A stretch of 64,000 nucleotides of DNA, taken from assembly GCA_036023115.1 (NCBI GenBank), contig JAYKKT010000055.1:12152501-12216500 (forward strand). Direction: 5' to 3'. Origin of the DNA: Brasenia schreberi. Taxonomy: Eukaryota > Streptophyta > Magnoliopsida > Nymphaeales > Cabombaceae. The position numbers and the translations under genes were made by a program. Below are positions 44,136 to 53,499 of this stretch, piece by piece. Position 1 is the stretch's first letter; the number at the start of each line of letters is the position of its first letter. The notes below the pieces were generated by a model. That model was not told the origin of the DNA. It worked only from the letters and a program-made list of their open reading frames with translations, and did no database searches.

Positions 44136-45574
44136 GTTTTAGTGTTAGGAGGTTCTAGGGCACCCTTGACCTAAGTGATCTTAGGTGGTGGCTCAGGGGG
44201 TATGGATGGGGTGAAGCTCAATCCATATTGATTTGTGTTTGGAAGTGGTATGATGGGCTCTAACCTACCTTGGTTCTTGGCTCCTAGACCTTGGTACGGT
44301 GTATATCCCATGTTTAACATCATATTCCAAGGCTTCTTGAGTTTGGAAATTTTTTTGTAAAATGTCCTTGGAATATGGTGTCGTCCATATCATGGATATA
44401 CCCACGACTTGGTTTGACTAAGGGTTTGGAGGTATGAGTTAGAGAGGATTTAGGCTTTCCTAGGAGAAGATGGTCCTACACGTTGGTAAGTGGGAGGTGG
44501 CTTGGGCTTCCCTAAAAGATGGATAGTTCTAGGGAAGGATAACTCCCCATGTTTGAGGTTGCCTAGGAGGTGGATGGCTTTATGATCAGGGTCTCCTAGG
44601 GGATGGTCGACTAAAGATGGGTGAGGCATTTCCATAGCCTCCTCATTGAATGGGTGACTTGATATATAAGGGGGATTTCGAATTCCCTTGTGGTGAGGGT
44701 GGTCTTATCCAAAGACTACCACCACTTGGTTGTCCCATGGGATTTTCACACACTTGTGAAAGGTTGAAGGAATGGCTCAAAGACTATGAATCCAAGGCCT
44801 TCCTATCATTAGGTTATAATGGGGGTTTATGTCTAAGACATGAAACAACCCCATGTGTTGGATGTCTCCTACTTCCATGGGCAACTCGATGGCTCCTAGT
44901 GGATGGGATGAGTTGTCATTGTATCCAGTGATAGCGATGGGGCTCGATTCTATCCTAGACACGGTGACTCCTACTTGAAAGGCCATGTGAAGAGGAAGAA
45001 TATTTAGACCTCCTCCCCCATCAAAAAAATATTTGTCTAGAGTGTGGTGATTTAAAACTACCTCTATATGCAAAGCTTGGTTATGGGATATATTTGGTCT
45101 CTCTAATTCATCCTCCGTGAACACGATAGGGGCCTTGGCACATATTGGGGAGATCAAGAAGGATAGGGACTCAAGAGTTACGGATGGGTTAACCTTGGCT
45201 TTTTCTAGGATTCCTTCTAAAACTCGTCTATGTTTAGGTGAAGTTTGTATCAACTCTAAGATAAACATGTTTATTGGAAGTTTTGAAAGATGAAATTCCA
45301 AATCGTAAGGGGTTATCACAATACCTTTACCTTTGTCCATGCCATGAGGTGCATTAGGGATGCATGTTTTTGAAGGGTCGGGTAAGACGACCGCTTCCTT
45401 GCTAGCATTTTTAGCTAAGTGTGGGGATTGATAGATCCTTTCGGACCTAGTTACCTCACCCACACCTTCCCTAAGGCTCATTTCTATTTTGACTCTAATT
45501 TGATGCCTTGGAGCACCACGAATTTCTATTGACGCTCTAGCTAGGGGCGGGACTCTAAGCGCTCCTCGGATCAC
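44136..45574 (-). pseudogene. Element 3: aspartic protease, linker and G-patch
   Basis: The frame at 45574-44777 (265 residues) has EVTRSERIYQSPHL, FFDGGGGLNILPL (DGGGG at residues 185-189), AITGYNDNSS and LMIGRPWIHSL-stop. Downstream, the minus strand has a linker with repeated IHLLGNLKHGE / IHLLGKPKPPP, then N-MGY-TPYQGLG and RYGLSFTPSIP, a G-patch, ending near 44140. Same order as element 2; stops and frame changes separate the parts. Confidence 0.75.
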
Positions 45575-47056
45575 TACTTACTTGACTTTTTTTATTATGA
45601 TAGAAGGTGGTGTGTGGCAAGTAGTGTGTACTGTATGCAATACATGTTCCATCCCATGAGCCTTGAGTGGAAGAAGACATACCTCTTTTTCTTTCCCACT
45701 TGTGCTTGCGTGATTGGAGAAAGGTTCCTTTAAAATACATTGGGAGGGCTCCGGTTCCTCCAAGACGTGGAGCCTTCCTTGCTCTATCAAGTTCTCAATT
45801 TAGTGTAGGAGAGCAAAACATTTACTCATATAATGGCCCTTGAGTCTATGATACTTGCAAAACCCATTAAAAAATCTTCCCTTGAGGGGTGTCCCTTCGG
45901 GAAAAGCCGGGACAATGATCAAACCTTGAGCTAAGAGGATGTCTAGGACTTTCGTGATTGGTTGTCCTAGCTATGTAAATTCCCTGTTTTCAAACTTTTT
46001 CTAACAGGTTTTCGTTCAGAAGCTTTGGAGGGTCCGATCGAGCATGGCTCTATGCGGATATTTACAATCTTTTGGGGTTTTGCCCCATTGTCAGACACGA
46101 GTGGCCCATATGCCCCTTGCTTTTCGAAACGGGGTTTTTGAAAGTTCCTCCCCTTCCACAAATCTTTGTAGACTCCCTTTTTTAAGTTTGCTTCGAAGAG
46201 CGAAGCCTTCTTTATAAGTTTTTGAAAATTCAAAATTTCATGGAGTGAGAGGAGAGCTTTTAAATCATTTTTGAAATTTTCAAAGATTAGCATTACAGCA
46301 CATCCTTCAGAGATGGGTCCCTTACTTGCCTCAAGAGTGACCTCCATCTAACGATGAATGTCTGTGCATCCTCGTTAGGTTCTTGCTTTGTATCTCTTAA
46401 GGTGTTTAAAGTGGTGTCACTTCAATATTGTAGGAAAACCTTTGCATGAAGCAATTCGCTAGTTCCTCGAAGGTGGCGAATTGACTCAAGTCATAGGAAG
46501 ACAACCATTTAGAGGCATTTTCCTTGAGAGAGAGAGGGAACCAGTAATCCATTTTAAAGAGTCCTTTTTGTATTCTCTTCGAGAAAAGAGCTGAAGGTGG
46601 GATCTAGGATCCCCACTTCCATCATACCGATGGAAATTCTGTATGTCATCGTCACTATCAGTTTGATAATCGGATGATAGAAAATCAGATAGTGTGTATG
46701 ATCTTTTCTCTTTGATTTGGCCTCTCAATAATTGTTCCAAGGCCTTTCTATCTTTCATCATGAAGGACTCAGGCTCTTGTTCCTCCTCTAATCTAGAGGC
46801 CACTTTGGGTTTTCTTGTGTGAGTGGGTCTTCTATGAGCCCTGACTTGTTTTCCATGGGAGGAACAAGATTAGATCGTATCGGCTTCTTGGCTCAATGCG
46901 GCGATTCTTGCTTCTACGCTTTTGAGCTCCCTTTTTAGGGAGTTAAGCGAATTCTCCTGGTTTTTAAAATAACCTTTTGAAAACCTTTTTGAAATTTGAC
47001 TTGTAGACGCGAGGCCCGGCTTGACACTTCACAAGATCCTTCTAAACTAGACATGC
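45575..47056 (-). pseudogene. Element 3: Gag remnant
   Basis: On the minus strand from 47056: MSSLEGSCEVSSRASRLQV (broken), KDRKALEQLLRGQIKEKRSY, TLSDFLSSDYQTDSDDDIQN, FHRYDGSGDPRSHLQLFSRR, LSLSRKMPLNGCLP (Retrotrans_gag), then SEGCAVMLIFENFKNDLKAL and GAYGPLVSDNGAKP, and near 45850 GFCKYHRLKGHYMSKC, a complete C-x2-H-x4-H-x4-C knuckle. Several frame changes. It matches Gag of element 2 throughout. Confidence 0.8.
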
Positions 47057-47139
47057 TTGAAATTTGTAAAACCTGTGCACAAGAGAGGTGTTAACACCAA
47101 AATTTTGAAGAACTAGATTTTGAAAGGTCAATTAGGTTT
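47057..47139 (-). other. Element 3: 5' leader with the primer site deleted
   Basis: About 83 bp between the gag start and LTR-I. The GATTTGGCACGCCC primer site seen in elements 2 and 4 is missing, so a small deletion removed it. Confidence 0.55.
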
Positions 47140-47816
47140 TGTAGACATGCGAAAATTTTCACTCTGGGTTCTTAGGCCTGAAGTGAACCTTTTTCGTGTC
47201 TAAGTCGCTTTGAAAGGGCGTGCCAGCTAGCTTACTCAAACTAGCCAAGTATGTTTTGAAATATCTGACTTTATGGGGCGACTGTGGACAAGTGGGCTCT
47301 TTTCGTCGCAAACCTTCTTGAACCGATGGTCAAGGGTCAGTTTGTACGCTTTACGTGGGTTGCACGTATCTATGTCTTTTGAGTTTTATTTACCTAGGCG
47401 TGAGGTGTGTGCATCAAGTGCCTAAGTTTTGGCATGTTTACAAGGGTTGTTCGGGGTTTGTTTGATGCAAGTATGCGCACTATCTTAAGTATGGCGGATA
47501 TGCAATGCAACTCACACAACTGAACTTTAAAACCCAAAATTAAAAGACATAGCTGAAGGGAAATTGCGGAAGGGAGATATAGATATAAGAGCAGAAAGGC
47601 TCAATGTGTGCGTGTGTGTTGTGTATAAATGTAAAGACAACTCACACGACTTGGAATGTAAAACCCCGCTCGACTTAAATGTAAAGTGCGGAAGGAAAAT
47701 ACGTATATATATATGAGCCCGAAGGTCGTCAACGTGTGCGTGTGTGTTGTGTATAAATGTAAAGACAACTCACACGACTGAAAATTAACAACCCGGAATT
47801 GAAAGACATACACAAC
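47140..47816 (-). mobile_element. LTR-I (part 1): 5' LTR of element 3, interrupted by element 4
   Basis: On the plus strand it begins TGTAGACATG, follows the U5 and hairpin block of the family, and is cut at 47816 by LTR-J. U5 hairpins: 'ctagcttactcaaactag' near 47226 and the CTTGAAC arm near 47312. The remainder resumes after element 4 at 62108. Confidence 0.8.
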
Positions 47817-50800
47817 TGTAAACACCCCAAATTTTCCAAAATTCAAAAACTCTAAAAAACACAAAAAGCTCGTTTGAGCCAAAACGACAATCTGTTTTAA
47901 AATGCAAAAATAGGTACAAAAGGCAAAAGGAGAGCCGAGGCAAGAAGAGGAATTCAAGCCCGGAACTTCAGAAGCCGTCTTCTGCCCAAAAACAAAAGAA
48001 AGGAGAGCCCGTTCGAAGAAAAGCCCGACAGAAGGGCAAAAGCATAATTTGGGTCAAAGAAAAGCAAAAGCAGCTCCAAAATGTAGAAAGAAGCCAAGAA
48101 CCTGATGAAGTCGACAAAAGTCTGAGACACGTCCCATCAAAATGAAGAACGGAATCCGTACGACAATATGAGATCGATATCACCAAGAACTAGCCAGAAA
48201 CCAAAATGGCGGACCGAAACAGACACCGAAAAAGTTTTGAAAAGCAGAGCACCAGTTGGAAGAAGGACTTGGGGAAGACCCAGGCCAGAGTTGAGCCTCC
48301 GATGAATCGAAGCCCGCTCAAAACCGACGGTGAAAAGCACCAGAAAAGGACAGAAAACCAAGGAGTAGAAGAAAAAATTGGGTTGTATATGGCCCAAAAA
48401 TATCCAGATCCATATCCAAATAGTGTTTGGATCGGATCTGGATCTCAAAATATCCGAGATTCGAGATCCAAACACAAATAAATATTTGGACTGGATCTCA
48501 AAATATCTGAGATCCACGATCCAGATCCAAATAGTGTTTGGATTGGATCCGGATACCCAGACCCAAATCCAAGACCCACCTCAAAACTCTATAAATAGAG
48601 GTGAGGGGTCTCAAAAATCCAGCCACGTGAAATCCAAAGGGAGGCCTTTCACGTGAACTTCAAAAGGGGGAGGAGAGAGAGAGGGCCTTATTGGCCAAGG
48701 CTTGCCTTGAGTGTCAGGATTGGGCCATTGAGGCCCGGGCTACACCAACAAGGTGGCGTCTTCTGCAAGCTGGGAGTGGAGCTGCGTGTGGTGGAGCTTG
48801 GCGGCATGGAGGCGGCTTGGAGTGGAGCTGCAAGTTAAGGTTAGTACCTAGACCCTAACCTAAACTGACTTCTTCCCTAACCTCTCTAGACCACCCAGCC
48901 TAAGTACCAAAACTAAGCCCTCCATTAAAACCAGCCAAGTTCGTCCAGGTGTTGGCCGAACTCCACCAAAAACCCTACCCTAGACAATACCCTAAACAAA
49001 CTCCCTAAACCACCTAGTTCGGCCACCACCTGGCCGAGCACCACCCCAAGATAAAACCAACTAAGTTCGGCCAAGACTTGGCCGAACTCCCCTTTGAACC
49101 ACCCTCTAAGCTCGGCCAAAGTTGGCCGAGCCATCCCTAAGACCCACGGCCTGCAAGTGCAAACTGTGTCCCATCTTTTCTACCTAAAACCTGGCCTGCC
49201 TTTTAGGCAGGCCACCTACCTAAAACAGCACGGCCAAAACTGTCTGGGCTTCCTTGTTTTTTCACCAAAGACCCGGCCTACCACAAGGCAGGCCACCTAA
49301 CACTAAACACACGGCCAAAGGTGGCCGTGTTTCTCCCTTTTGCACTAAGACCAGTCCTGCCACTCGGCAGACAACCTAACACAAACCATATTGGCCGTGT
49401 ACCAGTCCTTCACCCTAAATCCCACGGCCTGTTGGTGGAAGCCGTGTACATTTTAAAACCTAAGTCCCCGGCATGCCACAAGGCAGGCCGTGTCTCCTTT
49501 CAGCCCTAAACACATGGCCACACTGGCCATGTACCAGTCCCATACTCGCATTGGCCAGCCTTAGTTAGCCAGCACCCTAGCCTAGACATAAAACCTACCT
49601 AGGACTCAACCAACTCTATCCTAAACCAAGTTCACTCGAGCCACCTTTGGCTCGAGTCACACAAGCAAAACCTAAGGCCAAGTGTTGGCCGAACCCTAAA
49701 GCAAAACCCCTCTCACTCGAGCCACCTTTGGCTCGAGTCTCACAAGACCAAACAAAAGGCCAAGTGCTGGCCGAACCTTCAAGACCAAGCCCTACTCGAG
49801 CCACCTTGGCTCAAGTCCTACCTTAGCCAAACCAGCCCCAAGTGGCCCCCAAATCCAAAAACCCTTGCTGATCCCAAATCTCCAAGTGCTTCCAAGCTTC
49901 CAAGCTCTCCGGCTTCGCTCCCACGTGCCCCGGACTCCATAAGAAGAAGGTGGATTCGCTTCTTGCACAATCCCAAATAAAAAACCTGGAAAAGTGTAAG
50001 TCTTATTAATATATATCAAGTCTCGTTTCCATTCAATTCAATTCGTGATACGGGGTTGTCATAACGGAGCATTGTCTCCCCCCGGAATGTAATAATGTTG
50101 CTTGATACACAAAGCACACTTGAGCCTTAGCTCTTAATCTAGTACATCAAGCACACACATGCACGATTGAGCTTTCTCTCTTACTCTCAAGACTCTAGTA
50201 AGAGTTGCATGAGTTGTCTTTAATTTTACACACTCCACACACGCGTGCATTGAGCCTTCGCTCTTATTATATATATGTATTTCAATTCAGCTGGGTTGTT
50301 ACATTAAGTTGTGTGAGTTTGTCTTTCAATTACACACTCGCACCCAAAGAACACCCGAGTGCTTGCTCAAGCACCTCACGTATATTTTGGCCTCAAAAGC
50401 TACTAAGATATAGTCGTATTTATATATTTTCGGCTGCATGAGTTTTCCCGGTTCAGCTGTGTACGCATTTCAATTTCGAGTTGTTAAATTCAGTCATGTG
50501 TGTTGTCTTTCAATTTATACACAAACACACACGCTACATTGAGCTTTTCCGCTCTTATATCTATATCTCCCTTCTGGTGCGTTTTACGGTTCAGCTGCGT
50601 GAGTTGCATTTCAATTTATACATAACACCCACGCACACATTGAGCCTTTCCGCTCTTAAGATATAGATATATTTAAATTTCTACAAATTACATTCAAGTC
50701 GTGTGAGTTGCATTCAATTTGGGTTTTCCCTTCAGCTAAGTCTTTAAATTTCAGGTTTTACATTCAAGTTGTGTGAGTTGCATTGCATACTCGCCATACT

Positions 50801-51247
50801 CGAGCTAGAGTGCATACCTGCATCAAATAAAACCCCGAACAAATCGTGCAAACATGCCAAGGCTTAGGCCATTTGATGCACACATATCGTGCCTAAGTAG
50901 ATAAAATTGAAAGACTTAGGGTCGCCCAACCCTCGTAAATCAAAACTCGCCAAAGTGCACAATTTTCCAAAGATTTCGAAACATTGATTCATTCAAAATT
51001 GATTTTGAGGTTAACTTGTTTCAAACGAAGTCTCTAAGCGTACAAACTGACCCTTGAGCATCGATTCAAGAAGGTTTGCAACGAAAAGATCCCGCTTGCC
51101 CACAATTGCCTTTTAAAAGTCAGATATTTCAAAACATACTTCGCTAGTTTGAGTAAGCTAGCTGGCATGCCCTAAAAAGCGAAGTAGATTGTAAAAAGGT
51201 TCACTTCAGGCCTAAGAACCCGGAGTTGAAAAATTTTCGTGTCTATA
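47817..51247 (+). mobile_element. LTR-J: 5' LTR of element 4 (3431 bp)
   Basis: It starts TGTAAACACCCC and ends GTGTCTATA (C-to-T in the usual TCTACA), followed by the primer site at 51252. U3 has two ATCCAAA-TAGTG-TTTGGAT palindromes (48414-48432, 48525-48543) upstream of TATAAATA (48590-48597) and two CACGTGAA motifs just after (48624, 48648). Then come direct repeats of GGCCGAAC, GGCCGTGT and 'ctcgagccacctttggctcgag' (a palindrome, 49631 and 49709). The AATAAT core is at 50045-50100, hairpin modules at 50110-50680, U5 hairpins at 51053-51070 and near 51143. Confidence 0.9.
48590..48597 (+). promoter_or_regulatory. TATA box of LTR-J
   Basis: TATAAATA within 'actctataaatagaggtgag'. The same box is at 59724 (LTR-K) and on the minus strand at 28378, 32613 and 40734. 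Transcription would start about 30 bp downstream, giving an RNA leader of over 2.5 kb before the primer site. Confidence 0.65.
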
Positions 51248-51251
51248 GATT

Positions 51252-51269
51252 TGGCACGCCCGGTGGGAC
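51252..51269 (+). promoter_or_regulatory. Element 4: primer binding site
   Basis: TGGCACGCCCGGTGGGAC, four bases past the LTR end, identical to the site of element 2 at 38328-38345. It is intact although the element interior is not. Confidence 0.82.
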
Positions 51270-51364
51270 TCGGGACATAAGTAGACTTCAAACAAACAAG
51301 TTACACTCAAAATTTTCGAAAGTGTTTTCCAAAACATCGTGCATACTTAGAAAATTGTAGAAAA

Positions 51365-52270
51365 ATGGAGCAAAAACCAAGAAAATCCTCGTTGAGTAGG
51401 CTAAAAGAGGTTTTCAAAACAGCCAGAGCCCAAAAGGAGCTAGCTGATATTCAAAAAATATTGCAAAGGATGGATGCTTTAAGTGAGGAGCTTAAAGCCC
51501 ATCGATCCCATAGCAGCTCATCTCGGGCGCACAAAGATCGTGAAAAGAAAATCGATCTTAAACTCGACGAAGGATATGAGGTAAAAGGCCAAACCCCAGA
51601 AAGGGGCGAGTCCTCCACTCCCACATTTCTAAATTTTGAAAAATCCAAAGAAAACTCGAAAAAAGTTGTTTCTTGTTCAAAAACTCAAAAAAATCTTGAA
51701 AACTTTCAAAAAGACAAAAAAATTGAAAAACAAAATTTTGAAATTTCGAAAAATTCAAGTGAAATTCCTAAGTCTAGGCACACACACACAATGGGACACA
51801 AAACCCACACCCCACAAAGAGACGAGAGTGAAAAACAGGAAGGTTTCGAAAAGGAACGCCTCGTGAAACCCCAAGAGCTCAAAACAGAGTCACTCTGGAA
51901 AACGGCGTGCTCTCACCACGAAAAGGTAGACAAGCCACAAAGAGGTATGCCTCCTCAAATCTCTCTGCTCGAAATAGGGTCATCAGATGCATTGGCTCAC
52001 ACCCATGCACACACAAACCCACAAAATGTGCCTAAGTTTGAGGATTTTCAAGGTGTGCCAAATGTCCCGCACCATCCAAAAGAATTTCAAAAACAAAAAG
52101 AAAAAGAAGTTGAAAAAATGGTAGACATGGAGACCCCTAATACATGCATCGACATCTTAGGAGCTCATAACCCTACCATAGAAAAACCCACTTCTTCAAG
52201 CCTAGTCTTGTACCCTAGAACCAAGACTATGGCTTTGAAACAAAAAAATCCATCCCTAGGGGCGCCATGA
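51365..52270 (+). CDS. Element 4: first open frame, coiled-coil and Lys-rich, no capsid domain
   Basis: A 301-residue frame starting about 95 bp after the primer site, the normal place for gag. Residues 9-46 (LKEVFKTARAQKELADIQKI, then LQRMDALSEELKAH) look like a coiled coil and resemble the N-terminal helix of Gag in element 2. The rest is Lys/Ser/Glu/His-rich (KKVVSCSKTQKNLENFQKDK) with no Retrotrans_gag domain, zinc knuckle or protease. It ends in a TGA at 52268 that interrupts the frame continuing into the repeat-G-patch segment. I do not recognise a function; it may be a Gag N-terminus joined to linker, as in non-autonomous elements. Confidence 0.55.
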   Translation: MEQKPRKSSLSRLKEVFKTARAQKELADIQKILQRMDALSEELKAHRSHSSSSRAHKDREKKIDLKLDEGYEVKGQTPERGESSTPTFLNFEKSKENSKKVVSCSKTQKNLENFQKDKKIEKQNFEISKNSSEIPKSRHTHTMGHKTHTPQRDESEKQEGFEKERLVKPQELKTESLWKTACSHHEKVDKPQRGMPPQISLLEIGSSDALAHTHAHTNPQNVPKFEDFQGVPNVPHHPKEFQKQKEKEVEKMVDMETPNTCIDILGAHNPTIEKPTSSSLVLYPRTKTMALKQKNPSLGAP

Positions 52271-52297
52271 GTTGCACCTAGGGAGCAAGTCAAAGAC

Positions 52298-52594
52298 TTC
52301 AAGGGAGCAAGCTTGGCTTCCCTTGGAGAAAATGTCTCCCAAACCAGGGTCGAGTGGAAGCTTAAGTCTTCCCTCACCTTGAAATATCCAAAAGCTTTCA
52401 AGGGACCAAACTTGGCTCCCCTTGAAGCAAAACTCTCCCAAAATCGGGTTGTATGGAAGCCCAAGTCTTCCATCGCCCCGAAATATCCAAAGTCTCCCAA
52501 GGGACCGAGCATGGATTCCCTTGAGAAACAAATCTCCCAAACCAAGGTTGTATGGAAGCCCAAGCCTTCCATCACCCCAGAATCCAAACTCCCT
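52298..52594 (+). repeat. Three tandem 99-bp repeats encoding 33-residue units
   Basis: Units start at about 52298, 52397 and 52496 with exactly 99 bp spacing. Each encodes a version of FKG-x-x-L-x-x-LE...SQ-x-[RK]-V-x-WK-x-K-x-S-[LI]. The in-frame period preserves the reading frame, so the array expanded while it was coding. Confidence 0.85.
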
Positions 52595-52867
52595 TTATCC
52601 AAAACCAAAAGGGTATATACCCTTGACATGGACGATTCCATGTTCCAAGACCATGAATTATACCAAAACTTTTTGAAAAACAAGAAGTCTTGGAACATGA
52701 TTCTGAATATGGGATATAAACCCTACGCGAGCCTGAGAACCCGAAACCAAGGTAGGCTAGAACTTGTCCTACCTAAAGCCAAAAAGAATCGATATGGATT
52801 GGGCTACAGCCCACCCATACCCCCAGAGCCACCACCTAAGACCATCTGGGTCAAGGGTGCCCTGTAG
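52313..52867 (+). pseudogene. Element 4: repeat linker and G-patch
   Basis: After the 33-residue repeats the frame reads KRVYTLDMDDSMFQDHELYQ, NFLKNKKSWNMILNMGYKPY, NQGRLELVLPKAKKNRYGLG, YSPPIPPEPPPKTIWVKGAL-stop. The G-patch pattern matches elements 1 and 2. The protease that should precede it is absent, so gag capsid, knuckle and protease have all been lost or were never present in this subtype. Confidence 0.7.
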
Positions 52868-53499
52868 AACCTCTAAAACCAAAACCATGTCTTAGACCTA
52901 TCAATTAGAGTCTGATTCATGAATGTTTTCTTTGTAGGTTCAATGTAAGATCCCTACTTTTGAAAAATCCAAAAAAAATAGACATTGCCAAAAACCAAAA
53001 ATTTTTGAAAACCCTCAAAATCTCAAAAACATTTGGAAAACTGAAAATTCCAAAAAGAAAGTTAATCAAAAGCCTTTGGCCATGTACAAAGTCCATTTTC
53101 GAAAATTGTAAAAAGCTTTTTCGAAAAATATATATACTCCCAAAAACCCAAGAATATCCAAAAGCTGGTCCTGTACACCTTTTTGCCTAGAGCTCCTTCA
53201 AAACTGAAAAGCTCGAGAATCACCAAAACAAGGAGGAATAAACACCTCCAAAATCCCTGAAATTCGTAAAATCCTTGACTTACAGAAAATTTGGGGATTT
53301 TTAGAAATGAGTCTAACCTATAGTGTATGCATAAGCATCATGCATTACACTTTGAAATCATCCATGTGCATCGAGTCAGGACATCATCTTAGAACTCGAT
53401 TTTTAGGGTTGATATAAAACCAAAGGGGCAATAAGAGTCGACTCCCTAAGTATCGAGCCATCATAGGCATGTCTCCATATGAATCAAATCCAAAACCTT
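52868..53499 (+). pseudogene. Element 4: pre-RT linker and heavily decayed RT
   Basis: The conserved 'gttttctttgtaggttc' junction is at about 52926-52942, followed by a Lys-rich linker (KNPKKIDIAKNQKFLKTLKI). RT itself is almost gone: only a match to the GVEVDPSKCR...PPSNLTQIQ-L stretch is readable near 53430-53499. The palm region with the catalytic Asp residues is deleted. Solo LTR-S interrupts at 53500. Confidence 0.6.

Noticed and set aside
47812..47816. ACAAC as a confirmed target duplication of element 4
   Set aside because: The other side was lost with the last ~41 bp of LTR-K, so there is no second copy to compare.
48653..48838. Short plus-strand frames with Gly/Arg-rich text in LTR-J leader
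   Set aside because: Shadow frames in the purine-rich leader; not shared in frame with LTR-K beyond nucleotide identity.
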